Below, piece after piece: positions 51,816-59,489 of a stretch of 64,000 nt of DNA; the stretch's first letter is position 1; every line of letters begins with the position of its first letter. The stretch comes from Gemmatimonadota bacterium (GTDB lineage Bacteria; Gemmatimonadota; Gemmatimonadetes; Gemmatimonadales; Gemmatimonadaceae), in assembly GCA_016704465.1 (NCBI GenBank), contig JADJAD010000010.1:1-64000 (forward strand), written 5' to 3'. Below the pieces are notes generated by a model. That model had not been told where the DNA came from. It saw nothing but the letters and a program-made list of their open reading frames with translations, and did no database searches. The position numbers were made by a program, and so were the translations under genes.

Positions 51816-52550
51816 ATGAATCTCGATTTCGCGGAAATCTGGGCGGCGACGCCAGTCTTCGGAAAGTTCCTGTGGGCCGTCCTGGCGTTCATGTCCGTGT
51901 GGTCGCTGTCGGTCGGCATGTCGAAGGTCTGGCAGCTCAAGAAGGCCCAGAACGAGACGATCAAGTTCGCCCCCGAGTTCTCGCAGTTCCTCGAAGAAGA
52001 CAACCTCGGCGAAGCCATCAAGCTGGCCGAGAGCTACAAGAAGTCGCACGTCGCCCGCGTCCTCGGTGGCGCCCTGGCCGAAGTGAAGCCCCTGATCATG
52101 GACGGGTCGGTGACCGTGTCCGACATCAACACGGCTGAGCGTGCCGTCGAGCGCGAAATGCTGATGGAGATGGTCTCGCTCAAGCGCGGCCTCGCCGTCC
52201 TCGCGACCGTGGGTTCGACCGCTCCGTTCGTCGGGCTGCTCGGCACCGTGTTCGGCATCATCAACGCCTTCGAAGGCATGGCCAAGTCGGGTTCGGGCGG
52301 CATCACCGCCATCGCCGCTGGTATCGCCGAGGCGCTCATCGCCACGGGCTTCGGACTCATCGTCGCCATCCCGGCCGTGTGGTTCTACAACTACTTCACG
52401 ACCAAGATCGACAACCTGTCCGCCGAGATGGTGTACACGTCGAAGGAAATGATCGACTACCTCATCAAGGGCGTCTCGGGTGAGTTCGGCCGGTCGCGCT
52501 TCACCCGCGAGTTCAACACCCAGGCCCAGAGCGGCGGCCCGCTGACCTGA
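51816..52550 (+). CDS. MotA/TolQ/ExbB proton channel family protein (ExbB)
   Basis: A 244-residue inner-membrane channel subunit. The first helix is ATPVFGKFLWAVLAFMSVWSLSVG. The two-helix core has the conserved GLAVLATVGSTAPFVGLLGTVFGIINAFEGMAKSGSGG and AEALIATGFGLIVAIPAVWFYNYF blocks of ExbB/TolQ. It forms the proton path with the two ExbD proteins that follow and drives the upstream TonB. Confidence 0.94.
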   Translation: MNLDFAEIWAATPVFGKFLWAVLAFMSVWSLSVGMSKVWQLKKAQNETIKFAPEFSQFLEEDNLGEAIKLAESYKKSHVARVLGGALAEVKPLIMDGSVTVSDINTAERAVEREMLMEMVSLKRGLAVLATVGSTAPFVGLLGTVFGIINAFEGMAKSGSGGITAIAAGIAEALIATGFGLIVAIPAVWFYNYFTTKIDNLSAEMVYTSKEMIDYLIKGVSGEFGRSRFTREFNTQAQSGGPLT

Positions 52551-52595
52551 TCCATCCTCCTGCACCACGTTTTCCCCGTCTAGGAGGAACTTCGA

Positions 52596-53063
52596 ATGGG
52601 TATGAAAGTTGGGAGCGGCGCCGAAGCCGTGAAGTCGGAGCCGAACGTCGTGCCGATGATCGACGTCATGCTGGTGCTCCTGATCATCTTCATGGTCGTG
52701 ACGCCAGCGCTCGCGGCGGGTTTCCAGGCGGTCCCCCCCTCGGGGATCAACCTGAAGATCCACCCCGAGGAAGACAGCGATCAGGTGCTCGGCATCGATC
52801 GTGACGGCCAGTACTTCCTGAACAAGCGGCCGCTGCAGAACGACAAGTTGGCCGAAACGCTCAAGTCGATTTACGACGTCCGCACCATCGACAAGATCCT
52901 GTACATCAAGGCCGACAAGGATCTGGAGTACGTCAAGGTGCTGGACGCGATGGACATTGCCTCTCGCAACGGCGTGCGCGTGGTCGGCGCCGTCTCCGAT
53001 CAGGTCCCCAACACGGAGTCGTCCGTGGCGGGCGACGCCCCTGATCCGACAACCAAGAAGTAA
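52596..53063 (+). CDS. ExbD/TolR family biopolymer transporter, first copy
   Basis: A 155-residue protein with a single N-terminal helix containing the proton-carrying Asp (NVVPMIDVMLVLLIIFMVVTPAL), then a periplasmic domain with the ExbD-like pattern YFLNKRPLQNDKLAETLKSIYDV and ILYIKADKDLEYVKVLDAMDIASRNGVRVVGAV. An AGGAGG site precedes ATG 52596. It is followed by a second, similar gene after 17 bases. Confidence 0.93.
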   Translation: MGMKVGSGAEAVKSEPNVVPMIDVMLVLLIIFMVVTPALAAGFQAVPPSGINLKIHPEEDSDQVLGIDRDGQYFLNKRPLQNDKLAETLKSIYDVRTIDKILYIKADKDLEYVKVLDAMDIASRNGVRVVGAVSDQVPNTESSVAGDAPDPTTKK

Positions 53064-53080
53064 GAACAGGAGATCTCTCC

Positions 53081-53512
53081 ATGGGAATGTCCGCAGGGGG
53101 CGCGTCCGGAGGGCTTAACAACGAGCCCAACGTCGTCCCCATGATCGACGTGCTTCTCGTGCTCCTGATCATCTTCATGGTCATGCAGCCGATGTCGCGA
53201 AAGGCGATCGACTTGCAGCTCCCCGACCCGACGCCGGCAGTCGTGGCGGCGAACTCGGTCTCCAACCAGATCGTGCTGGAAGTCCTCCCGGGCGACCAGT
53301 ACGCCATCAACAAGGAACCGGTCAGCAAGGACGGGTTGCTCAGCCGTCTCAAGTCGATCTACGATCCCCGTCCCGACAAGATCATGTTCGTGAAGGGTGA
53401 TCCGAAGGTGAAGTACCAGGCGGTGATCTTCGCCATGGACCAGGCGCGCGGGGCTGGCGTCAAGGTCATCGGTGTGACGCCGAAAGACGCGGCGGCCGAG
53501 ACACCGCAGTAG
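53081..53512 (+). CDS. ExbD/TolR family biopolymer transporter, second copy
   Basis: A 143-residue paralogue of the preceding ExbD, with the same NVVPMIDVLLVLLIIFMVMQ helix and YAINKEPVSKDGLLSRLKSIYD domain. Two ExbD proteins behind one ExbB suggest a heteromeric or alternative stator unit. It ends TAG at 53512; a strong hairpin follows at 53569. Confidence 0.92.
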   Translation: MGMSAGGASGGLNNEPNVVPMIDVLLVLLIIFMVMQPMSRKAIDLQLPDPTPAVVAANSVSNQIVLEVLPGDQYAINKEPVSKDGLLSRLKSIYDPRPDKIMFVKGDPKVKYQAVIFAMDQARGAGVKVIGVTPKDAAAETPQ

Positions 53513-53568
53513 GGCGCAGCAGCAGCATCCCGGACGTCGCCGAAGCAACGCGACGTGCGACAGGAAGG

Positions 53569-53610
53569 TCACGGCGGGCCACTCCTCGGGGTGGCCCGCC
53601 GTGATCGTTT
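53569..53610 (+). terminator. Terminator of the TonB-ExbB-ExbD-ExbD operon
   Basis: A 14-bp perfect stem (TCACGGCGGGCCAC and its complement) with an 8-base loop, followed by TCGTTTCA. Confidence 0.9.
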
Positions 53611-53694
53611 CACTCCGCCGATCGGGCCGGCAATCGGGCGAGCCCCGTCGTGAGGCGAATCGGCCGGTGTGAACCCTTTCCGGCTGCGGCGACG

Positions 53695-53700
53695 TATAAC
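53695..53700 (+). promoter_or_regulatory. Candidate -10 box of the second TonB gene
   Basis: TATAAC in an otherwise GC-rich leader, 32 bases before GTG 53732. It supports that start over GTG 53669. No clear -35. Confidence 0.4.
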
Positions 53701-53731
53701 TTCAGCCCCCATTCCCACTTCCGAATCTGTC

Positions 53732-54601
53732 GTGACGCTGGCCAACCGAGACCCGAACGCGCACCAGTCCACGCGTCCCCCCCTGCGTCCGCCCGTGGGA
53801 ATTCCGCTGCGCGACGCCTCGCGACGCGAAGGGGTGATCGTCTCGGTCCTGCTCCATATGCTGGTCGCCTTCCTGTTGCTGGCGCCGCCCATCTTCATGG
53901 CGTCCAAGCTCGACTTCGTCCAGAAACAGGGGGCAGGGGGGCCCGGACCGGCGGGAGGAGGCGGAGGTGGCTCAGGGGGAAGCGGCGGGCGGATGGTTCG
54001 TGAGCGCCTGCGCTACCTGCTGATCGTCACGCCCACTCCGCAACCTCCGGCCCCGGTCCCCAAGGTCGAATCGCCGAAGCCGGTCGAGACCCCGAAGCCG
54101 CCACCGGTGGTGCCCCCGCCCCCGCCCCCGCCCCCGCCAGCGCCTCCCCCGACCGACAACGCCGCGGCCAGCACGGCGGCCACCACCAAAGACGTGAGCG
54201 TCGTGGACGGGACCGGCGGCGGGTCCGGAAAGGACGGCACAGCCGGCAGCGGGTCGGGAACCGGCGGTGGGGTGGGCACCGGGGTCGGCACCGGACGCGG
54301 GACCGGCGTCGGGCCCGGCACGGGGGGAGGAAACGATGGCGTCTATCCGCCGGCGGTCATCTCGCTCCCCATCCTCCCGCTCCCCGTCCCCGGAAAGGTC
54401 CGGCCGTACAAGCTCGTCGCGTATTTCGAGGTCGATACGACCGGCAACGCGCGCTTGCTCGCCTTCAATCCCTCGAACGACGGCGGCTACAACAAGCGGA
54501 TTCGCGAGATGCTCAGCGAAATCCGGTTCCGGCCAGCCACACGCCCCGACGGCCGTGCGGTCGTCGACACGGCGGTCGTGACGGCCGAGGCGCCTCGCTA
54601 G
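53732..54601 (+). CDS. Second TonB-like energy transducer with long Gly/Pro linker
   Basis: A 289-residue TonB C-terminal-domain protein. A cytoplasmic start (TLANRDPNAHQSTRPPLRP) leads to one helix (GVIVSVLLHMLVAFLLLAPPIFM). A long low-complexity stretch follows with a Gly-rich block, a PPPPPPPPPAPPP run and a Gly/Ser/Thr block (GTGVGTGRGTGVGPGTGGG). The TonB fold is VRPYKLVAYFEVDTTGNARLLAFNPSNDGGYNKRIREMLSEIRFRPATRPDG. GTG at 53732 is chosen because of the TATAAC at 53695; an in-frame GTG at 53669 would add 21 residues. It lies behind the terminator of the first Ton operon and is therefore its own unit. Confidence 0.85.
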   Translation: MTLANRDPNAHQSTRPPLRPPVGIPLRDASRREGVIVSVLLHMLVAFLLLAPPIFMASKLDFVQKQGAGGPGPAGGGGGGSGGSGGRMVRERLRYLLIVTPTPQPPAPVPKVESPKPVETPKPPPVVPPPPPPPPPAPPPTDNAAASTAATTKDVSVVDGTGGGSGKDGTAGSGSGTGGGVGTGVGTGRGTGVGPGTGGGNDGVYPPAVISLPILPLPVPGKVRPYKLVAYFEVDTTGNARLLAFNPSNDGGYNKRIREMLSEIRFRPATRPDGRAVVDTAVVTAEAPR

Positions 54602-54875
54602 CCGCCGTTCCCTCCCTCCAGTTGTTAGGCGAAGCGGCGCACGTCTGCGAGCGCCCACGCCGCGTACCCACCCGTTGCTCCGGCGACGCCTGGTGCCGCC
54701 ACCCCGCCGTCAACTCTATTCCCCCTGATTTCGCGCGCGCGCGGCCTGTACATTAGGCTCCGTCGATGGCTCGCCAGATCCTCCCGGTCGCGTCCCCAGG
54801 TCGCGCTCCCGTCGCTGCCTGGTTCGTCGCGCCCGCCGCTGCCTCCTCGTCCTGCCCCCTCGTCACTTCCCGTCC

Positions 54876-56222
54876 ATGTCCTCATCGATCGGCTCCAGCG
54901 GCTCCGGCATGAAGCTGCACAACAAGATCCTGCTCGGACTCATCGTGGGCGCATCGTTAGGTGTGCTTGCCAACCAGACGCTGGGCGGCAAGCACCCGTT
55001 CGTGGAAGGGGTCAACCACTACGTAGCGGGGCCGGTCGGGCAGGTCTTCCTGCGCATGCTGTTCATGATCGTCATCCCGCTGGTCTTTGCCTCCATCTCC
55101 CTCGGCGTGGCCGGGCTCGGGGATATCCGGCGCGTGGGGCGCGTGGGTGGCAAGGCACTCGGGTACTTCTTCGTCAGCACGGCGATGGCGGCGATGGTGG
55201 GACTGCTGCTGGTGCAGATCTTCAGACCGGGCAGCCGCATCGATCCGGTCGTGCGCGCGGAGCTGATTCAGACCTACGCCAACGACGCGACCAGCAAGGT
55301 GGAGGCGGCCGCCACCTCGACGTTCGGCATCGAAACGCTCGTCAACGTCGTGACGCGAAACCCGATCAAGTCGGCCGTCGACCTCGACCTGCTTGGCGTC
55401 ATCTTCTTCGCCCTCATGGTCGGGGCAGCGCTGACCCTGATAGCGCCCGAGAAGTCCCGGCCGCTCATCGACGTGCTGCAAGGGATCGAGGCGATCGTCA
55501 TCAAGATCGTCGAGATCGCCATGCGCCTGGCGCCGTACGGCGTGACGGGACTCATCTTCGGCGTGACGTCGCGCTTCGGCTTCTACCTGCTCAAGCCGCT
55601 CGCGTTCTACGTCCTCGTCGTCGTGCTGTCGCTCTTCCTGCACGTGGCCATCAATATCTCGGCGATCATTCGATTCATCGTCGGCATGTCGCCCATGCTC
55701 TTCTTCGCCCGTATCCGTTCGGCGCTCATCACCGCCTTTTCCACCTCCTCCAGCAGCGCCACTCTCCCCACCGCCATCGCCACCGCCGAGCAGAACCTCG
55801 GCATTCCGTCCACGATCGCCGGCTTCGTCCTGCCGCTCGGGGCGACGATGTGCATGAACGGGACGGCGCTCTTCGAGGGCATCACCGTCATCTTCCTCTG
55901 CCAGGTCTTCGGCCTCGAGCTCTCGCTCGGGCAGATGATCATCGTCATGTTCATGTCGGTCATTACCGCCATCGGTGCGGCGGGCGTGCCGGGTGGCTCC
56001 ATCCCGCTGCTCGTGGGCATCCTGACCATGTTCGGTGTGCCGGGCGAAGGGATCGCCCTCATTCTCGGCGTCGATCGCATCCTCGACATGGCACGCACGA
56101 CGGTCAACGTCGTCGGCGACCTGAGCGCCACCGCCTTCATCGCGCGGTCCGAGGGGGTGTGGGACGCCTCGATGGTCCCGGCAGAGGAGGGACTGGACTC
56201 GGGGCCGCGGAAAGGGGCCTAG
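54876..56222 (+). CDS. Dicarboxylate/amino acid:cation symporter (DAACS family)
   Basis: A 448-residue inner-membrane transporter of the GltP/DctA type with eight helices and two hairpins. Marks are the first helix NKILLGLIVGASLGVLANQTLG, FLRMLFMIVIPLVFASISLGVAGLGD, the serine-rich reentrant loop TAFSTSSSSATLPTAI, and the substrate motif MCMNGTALFEGITVIFLCQ. PGGSIPLLVGIL and DRILDMARTTVNVVGD complete it. It takes up C4-dicarboxylates or acidic amino acids with sodium or protons. A TTA codon at about 54956 sits in GTTAGG. Confidence 0.94.
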   Translation: MSSSIGSSGSGMKLHNKILLGLIVGASLGVLANQTLGGKHPFVEGVNHYVAGPVGQVFLRMLFMIVIPLVFASISLGVAGLGDIRRVGRVGGKALGYFFVSTAMAAMVGLLLVQIFRPGSRIDPVVRAELIQTYANDATSKVEAAATSTFGIETLVNVVTRNPIKSAVDLDLLGVIFFALMVGAALTLIAPEKSRPLIDVLQGIEAIVIKIVEIAMRLAPYGVTGLIFGVTSRFGFYLLKPLAFYVLVVVLSLFLHVAINISAIIRFIVGMSPMLFFARIRSALITAFSTSSSSATLPTAIATAEQNLGIPSTIAGFVLPLGATMCMNGTALFEGITVIFLCQVFGLELSLGQMIIVMFMSVITAIGAAGVPGGSIPLLVGILTMFGVPGEGIALILGVDRILDMARTTVNVVGDLSATAFIARSEGVWDASMVPAEEGLDSGPRKGA

Positions 56223-56254
56223 CGAGCGACATCGCGGGCGCTAAGGGGCCGCAG

Positions 56255-56306
56255 GCTGGGCCGCTAGGCTGGGCCGCTAGGCTGGGCCGCTAGGCTGGGC
56301 CGCTAG
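56255..56306. repeat. 13-bp tandem repeat between the symporter and dedA
   Basis: Four identical copies of GCTGGGCCGCTAG, with a degenerate copy just before (about 56242-56254). It lies between convergent genes; the flank 56307-56328 forms a hairpin (GCCCGGCGC / GCGCCGGGC) that overlaps the dedA stop and may act as a terminator. Confidence 0.93.
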
Positions 56307-56314
56307 GCCCGGCG

Positions 56315-56974
56315 CTACGGCGCCGGGCGCTCTGCGAGGATGCGCTTGCGCTCCTGCCACACGGCCACCACCCCAGGAATGATCGACAGGATGATGATCG
56401 CCAGCACCACGAGCGAGAAGTTGTCCTTCACCACCGGGATGTTGCCGAAGAAGTAGCCGGCAAAGAGCATCGAGCCAACCCAGACGATGCCACCCGAGAC
56501 GTTGTACATCGCGAAGCGGCGATACGACATGGTGCCGGCACCCGCCACGAACGGGGCGAAGGTCCGGATGATCGGGACAAAGCGGGCGAGAATGATCGTC
56601 TTGCCACCGTGTCGCTCGTAAAAGCCGTGCGTTCGCTCGATGTGCTCGCGCCTGACGAAAGGCAGCCGCCCCGCGGCCGCCTGCGCGCCCAGCTTGCTGC
56701 CCAGCCAGTAGTTCACCGCGTCGCCCACAATGGCGCACGTGGCGAGCAGGACGAACAGCACGCCGATGCTGAGTGAGCCGGTCGCGGCGGCCAGGGCGCC
56801 GGTCGCGAAGAGCAGGGAGTCACCCGGCAGGAACGGCGTGATGACAAGCCCGGTCTCGGCAAAGATGATCAGGGCGAGCACCACGTACGTCCACACGCCG
56901 GCCCAGTTCACCAGCGTGGCGAGGTGCGCGTCCAGGTGCAGGACGTAGTCGACGAAAATGTGAATCAGGTCCAT
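56315..56974 (-). CDS. DedA family membrane protein
   Basis: A 219-residue SNARE-associated/DedA-family protein, proposed to scramble or flip lipid carriers. The conserved ETGLVITPFLPGDSLLF motif, the amphipathic region GKTIILARFVPIIRTFAPFVAGAGTMSYRRFAMYN and four to five helices are visible. The stop lies inside a GC-rich hairpin that follows the 13-bp repeat. The start is ATG at 56974. Which carrier it serves is unknown. Confidence 0.92.
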   Translation of the reverse strand: MDLIHIFVDYVLHLDAHLATLVNWAGVWTYVVLALIIFAETGLVITPFLPGDSLLFATGALAAATGSLSIGVLFVLLATCAIVGDAVNYWLGSKLGAQAAAGRLPFVRREHIERTHGFYERHGGKTIILARFVPIIRTFAPFVAGAGTMSYRRFAMYNVSGGIVWVGSMLFAGYFFGNIPVVKDNFSLVVLAIIILSIIPGVVAVWQERKRILAERPAP

Positions 56975-57012
56975 GAGGGGCGGGTGAAGGACGGCGGCTG
57001 ACTGTGCAAGCC

Positions 57013-57945
57013 TCAGGCCGTCGTGGCGCCGAGCACGCGAAGGGCCCCGCGCACCGCCCCGCGCACCGGGACGATGTCGTCGTCGCGCAGCTGGGCCCCC
57101 GGCACGGCGGACTTGAGTCGATGGACCATGCGCTTCCGCACGAGCGATCCCCGCGAGAGGAGGCCGCCGCCTAACGCGAGCGGGACGGCGGCCCGTTCAT
57201 CGCCGAACAGCTGCCGGGCCAGCGTTCGGGCGTGCAGCACCAGCTCTTCCACGGCCAGGGTCACCAGCGAGTTGGCCCGCAGGTCGCCCCCCTGTGCCAT
57301 GCTCAGCACCACGGGGGCCAGCGAAGCCAGCGTGGCCGGCGTCGCGCTGGCGGCCCACGCCACGAGGTCTGCGACCTCGTTGACCTCGACGGCCGTGAGC
57401 ACCGCGCCGGTCAGCGACGTTTCGGGTTCACGCCCGTCGTAGGCCGCGGTCACGATGCTCAGCGCGCGGCGGCCGATCCACGCGCCGCTCCCCTCGTCGC
57501 CGCACGACGGTCCCCAGCCGCCACAGCGGGCGAACGCGCCCGCCGGTCCGCGGCCGTAGCCGACCGAGCCGGTCCCGCTGATCACCAGCAGTCCGGCTCC
57601 GTCGCCAAAGGCGTCGTCCAGCGCCACCATGGCATCGGGACGCACGACGATGTCCTCGGCGGCCTCGCGCCGCGTGAGCGCCTGCCAGAGGGCGTCGCGT
57701 TCGACGTCCCGCCCCACACCCGCCACCCCGACACAGAGCACCTTGGGCACGACGTCGGACATGTCGCAGGCCGCGAGGGCGTTCCGCACCGTCGCCAGGA
57801 TCACCTCCGCCGACTCCTCCGCTTCGCCGGGCCGGACTGCGCTCGGGCCCCCCTCGACCGTCACGAGCTCCTTGCCCGACTCGTCGGCGATCATCGCCCG
57901 GGTGCGCGAGCCACCGCCATCCACCCCCACGACAATGGTGCTCAT
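57013..57945 (-). CDS. BadF/BadG-type ATPase/amino-sugar kinase (N-acetylglucosamine kinase-like)
   Basis: A 310-residue ASKHA-fold kinase. The N-terminal phosphate-1 motif is VVGVDGGGSRTRAMIADESG; the phosphate-2/adenosine parts appear as VISGTGSVGYGRGPAG and GGWGPSCGDEGSGAWIG, and LALGGGLLSRG lies near the end. The GGWG-GDEGSG wording is typical of N-acetylglucosamine kinases. With NagB and a sodium symporter in the same operon, phosphorylation of GlcNAc or a related amino sugar is most likely. The start at 57945 overlaps the symporter stop (57942). Confidence 0.88.
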   Translation of the reverse strand: MSTIVVGVDGGGSRTRAMIADESGKELVTVEGGPSAVRPGEAEESAEVILATVRNALAACDMSDVVPKVLCVGVAGVGRDVERDALWQALTRREAAEDIVVRPDAMVALDDAFGDGAGLLVISGTGSVGYGRGPAGAFARCGGWGPSCGDEGSGAWIGRRALSIVTAAYDGREPETSLTGAVLTAVEVNEVADLVAWAASATPATLASLAPVVLSMAQGGDLRANSLVTLAVEELVLHARTLARQLFGDERAAVPLALGGGLLSRGSLVRKRMVHRLKSAVPGAQLRDDDIVPVRGAVRGALRVLGATTA

Positions 57946-59483
57946 GCGCGCCCCGAGCTGGAGGGCGACTGCGGCGACGACGTTGGAGCGGGATGGGTGA
58001 GCGAGGAGAGCATGCCGGTGAGGAACGTGATGGACGTGCCGATGAGGACGTACCACGGCCAGGCGATCCGGGCCAGTGGGCCGAGCGATTCAGACAGGAA
58101 AGGATACGCGATGGCGAGCGGCTTTGCAAAGACGACGAGCGGCAGGGAGGCGAGACCGACGGCCATGCCGGGGATCGCGGCGCGCTGGTTGCCGCGGCGC
58201 CATCCCAGCCCGAGCGCAAAGGCGCCTAACAAGCCGCCGTACGTGAACGACGCCACCGAGCGTGCCACGACGACCACGGGGGTCCCCTGGTTCTTGTAGA
58301 GCAGCGCTCCCCCAATGAGGATCACGGCCCAGAACAGGGTGAACATCCGCCCCGCCCGAAAGACCCGCGGGTCGTCGGTCGATCGGCCGGTGAGGGGGAC
58401 ATAGATGTCGTGGGTCGTCGCCGCCGACAGCGAATTCAGCGAACCCGACACCGTGCTCATCGCCGCCGCCAGGATCGCCGCGACCACCAGCCCGGTCATG
58501 CCCGGCGGCATGACCTCGATGATGAACGTCGGGAAGATCTCGTCGGGCTTGGGGAAGACGCGCGCATTGTAGTAGGCGTACAGCCCGATGCCGATCAACA
58601 GGAAGAGCGAGAACTGCACGAGCACGGCGAAGCCGCTCCCGATCAGGGCGCGCCGCGCGTCGCGCAACGACGACGATGCCATGAGTCGCTGCACGATCAA
58701 CTGGTCCGCGCCGTGCGACGCCATCGACAGGAAGCCGCCGCCGAGCAGTCCCGCCCACACCGTGTGCGGCTTGCTGACATCGGTGGAGAAGTCCAGCACG
58801 CGGAGTTTTCCTTCGCTGGCGGCGCCCGCCATGATCGAGCGCCAGCCTCCCTCCACGCCATCACCGATCAGCCAGACCGCGGCAATCCCCCCGAGCAGGT
58901 ACACCCCCGTCTGCAGCACGTCGGTCCAGACGACCGCCCGCATCCCTCCCTCGTATGTGTAGACCAGGGTGAACGCACCGAGGACCAGGATCGAGATGGG
59001 CGTGACGTACTCGGCCGGCACCGACGGCCCCAGGATCAGCGCGACCGGGATGGCCGTGGCGAAGACGCGTACGGAGTCACCGAACGCGCGCGTCACCATG
59101 AACGTGATCGACGCGAAGCGACGCGTCGCGACGCCGAAGCGGCGTTCGAGCAGCGCGTACGCCGTGACCAATTCTCCCTGGTAGTAGCGCGGGAGCAGGA
59201 CGAAGGCGACGACGATCCGTCCGATGATGTAGCCCACGACGATCTGCAGGAACGAGAAGTCGCCGAGGTAGGCAAGCCCCGGGATCGAGATGAAGGTCAG
59301 GGCGCTGGTCTCGGTCGCCACGACCGAGAACAGGATCGCCCACCACGGGATCGAGTGCGAGGCGACGAAGTAGTCGCGCGCGCTCTTCTGGCCGCGTCCC
59401 AGATACACGCCAAGGAAGGTCGTGCCGCCCATGTAGAGCACCAGCACCGCGATGTCGAGCGCCGAAAAGCTCCCCATCACCAT
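57942..59483 (-). CDS. Sodium:solute symporter (SSS family), probable amino-sugar transporter
   Basis: A 513-residue, about 13-helix sodium symporter. It starts MGSFSALDIAVLVLYMGGTTFLGVYLGRG, with FLGV..GRGQKSARDYFVASHSIPWWA and the SATETSALTFISIPGLAY stretch marking the first helices. DIYVPLTG and a repeated VVVVARSVASFTYGGLLGAFALGLG near the C-terminus complete the fold. It lies between the NagB/PIG-L gene and the BadF-type kinase in one minus-strand operon and most likely imports the amino sugar they handle. Confidence 0.9.
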   Translation of the reverse strand: MVMGSFSALDIAVLVLYMGGTTFLGVYLGRGQKSARDYFVASHSIPWWAILFSVVATETSALTFISIPGLAYLGDFSFLQIVVGYIIGRIVVAFVLLPRYYQGELVTAYALLERRFGVATRRFASITFMVTRAFGDSVRVFATAIPVALILGPSVPAEYVTPISILVLGAFTLVYTYEGGMRAVVWTDVLQTGVYLLGGIAAVWLIGDGVEGGWRSIMAGAASEGKLRVLDFSTDVSKPHTVWAGLLGGGFLSMASHGADQLIVQRLMASSSLRDARRALIGSGFAVLVQFSLFLLIGIGLYAYYNARVFPKPDEIFPTFIIEVMPPGMTGLVVAAILAAAMSTVSGSLNSLSAATTHDIYVPLTGRSTDDPRVFRAGRMFTLFWAVILIGGALLYKNQGTPVVVVARSVASFTYGGLLGAFALGLGWRRGNQRAAIPGMAVGLASLPLVVFAKPLAIAYPFLSESLGPLARIAWPWYVLIGTSITFLTGMLSSLTHPAPTSSPQSPSSSGRA

Positions 59484-59489
59484 CCCCCG

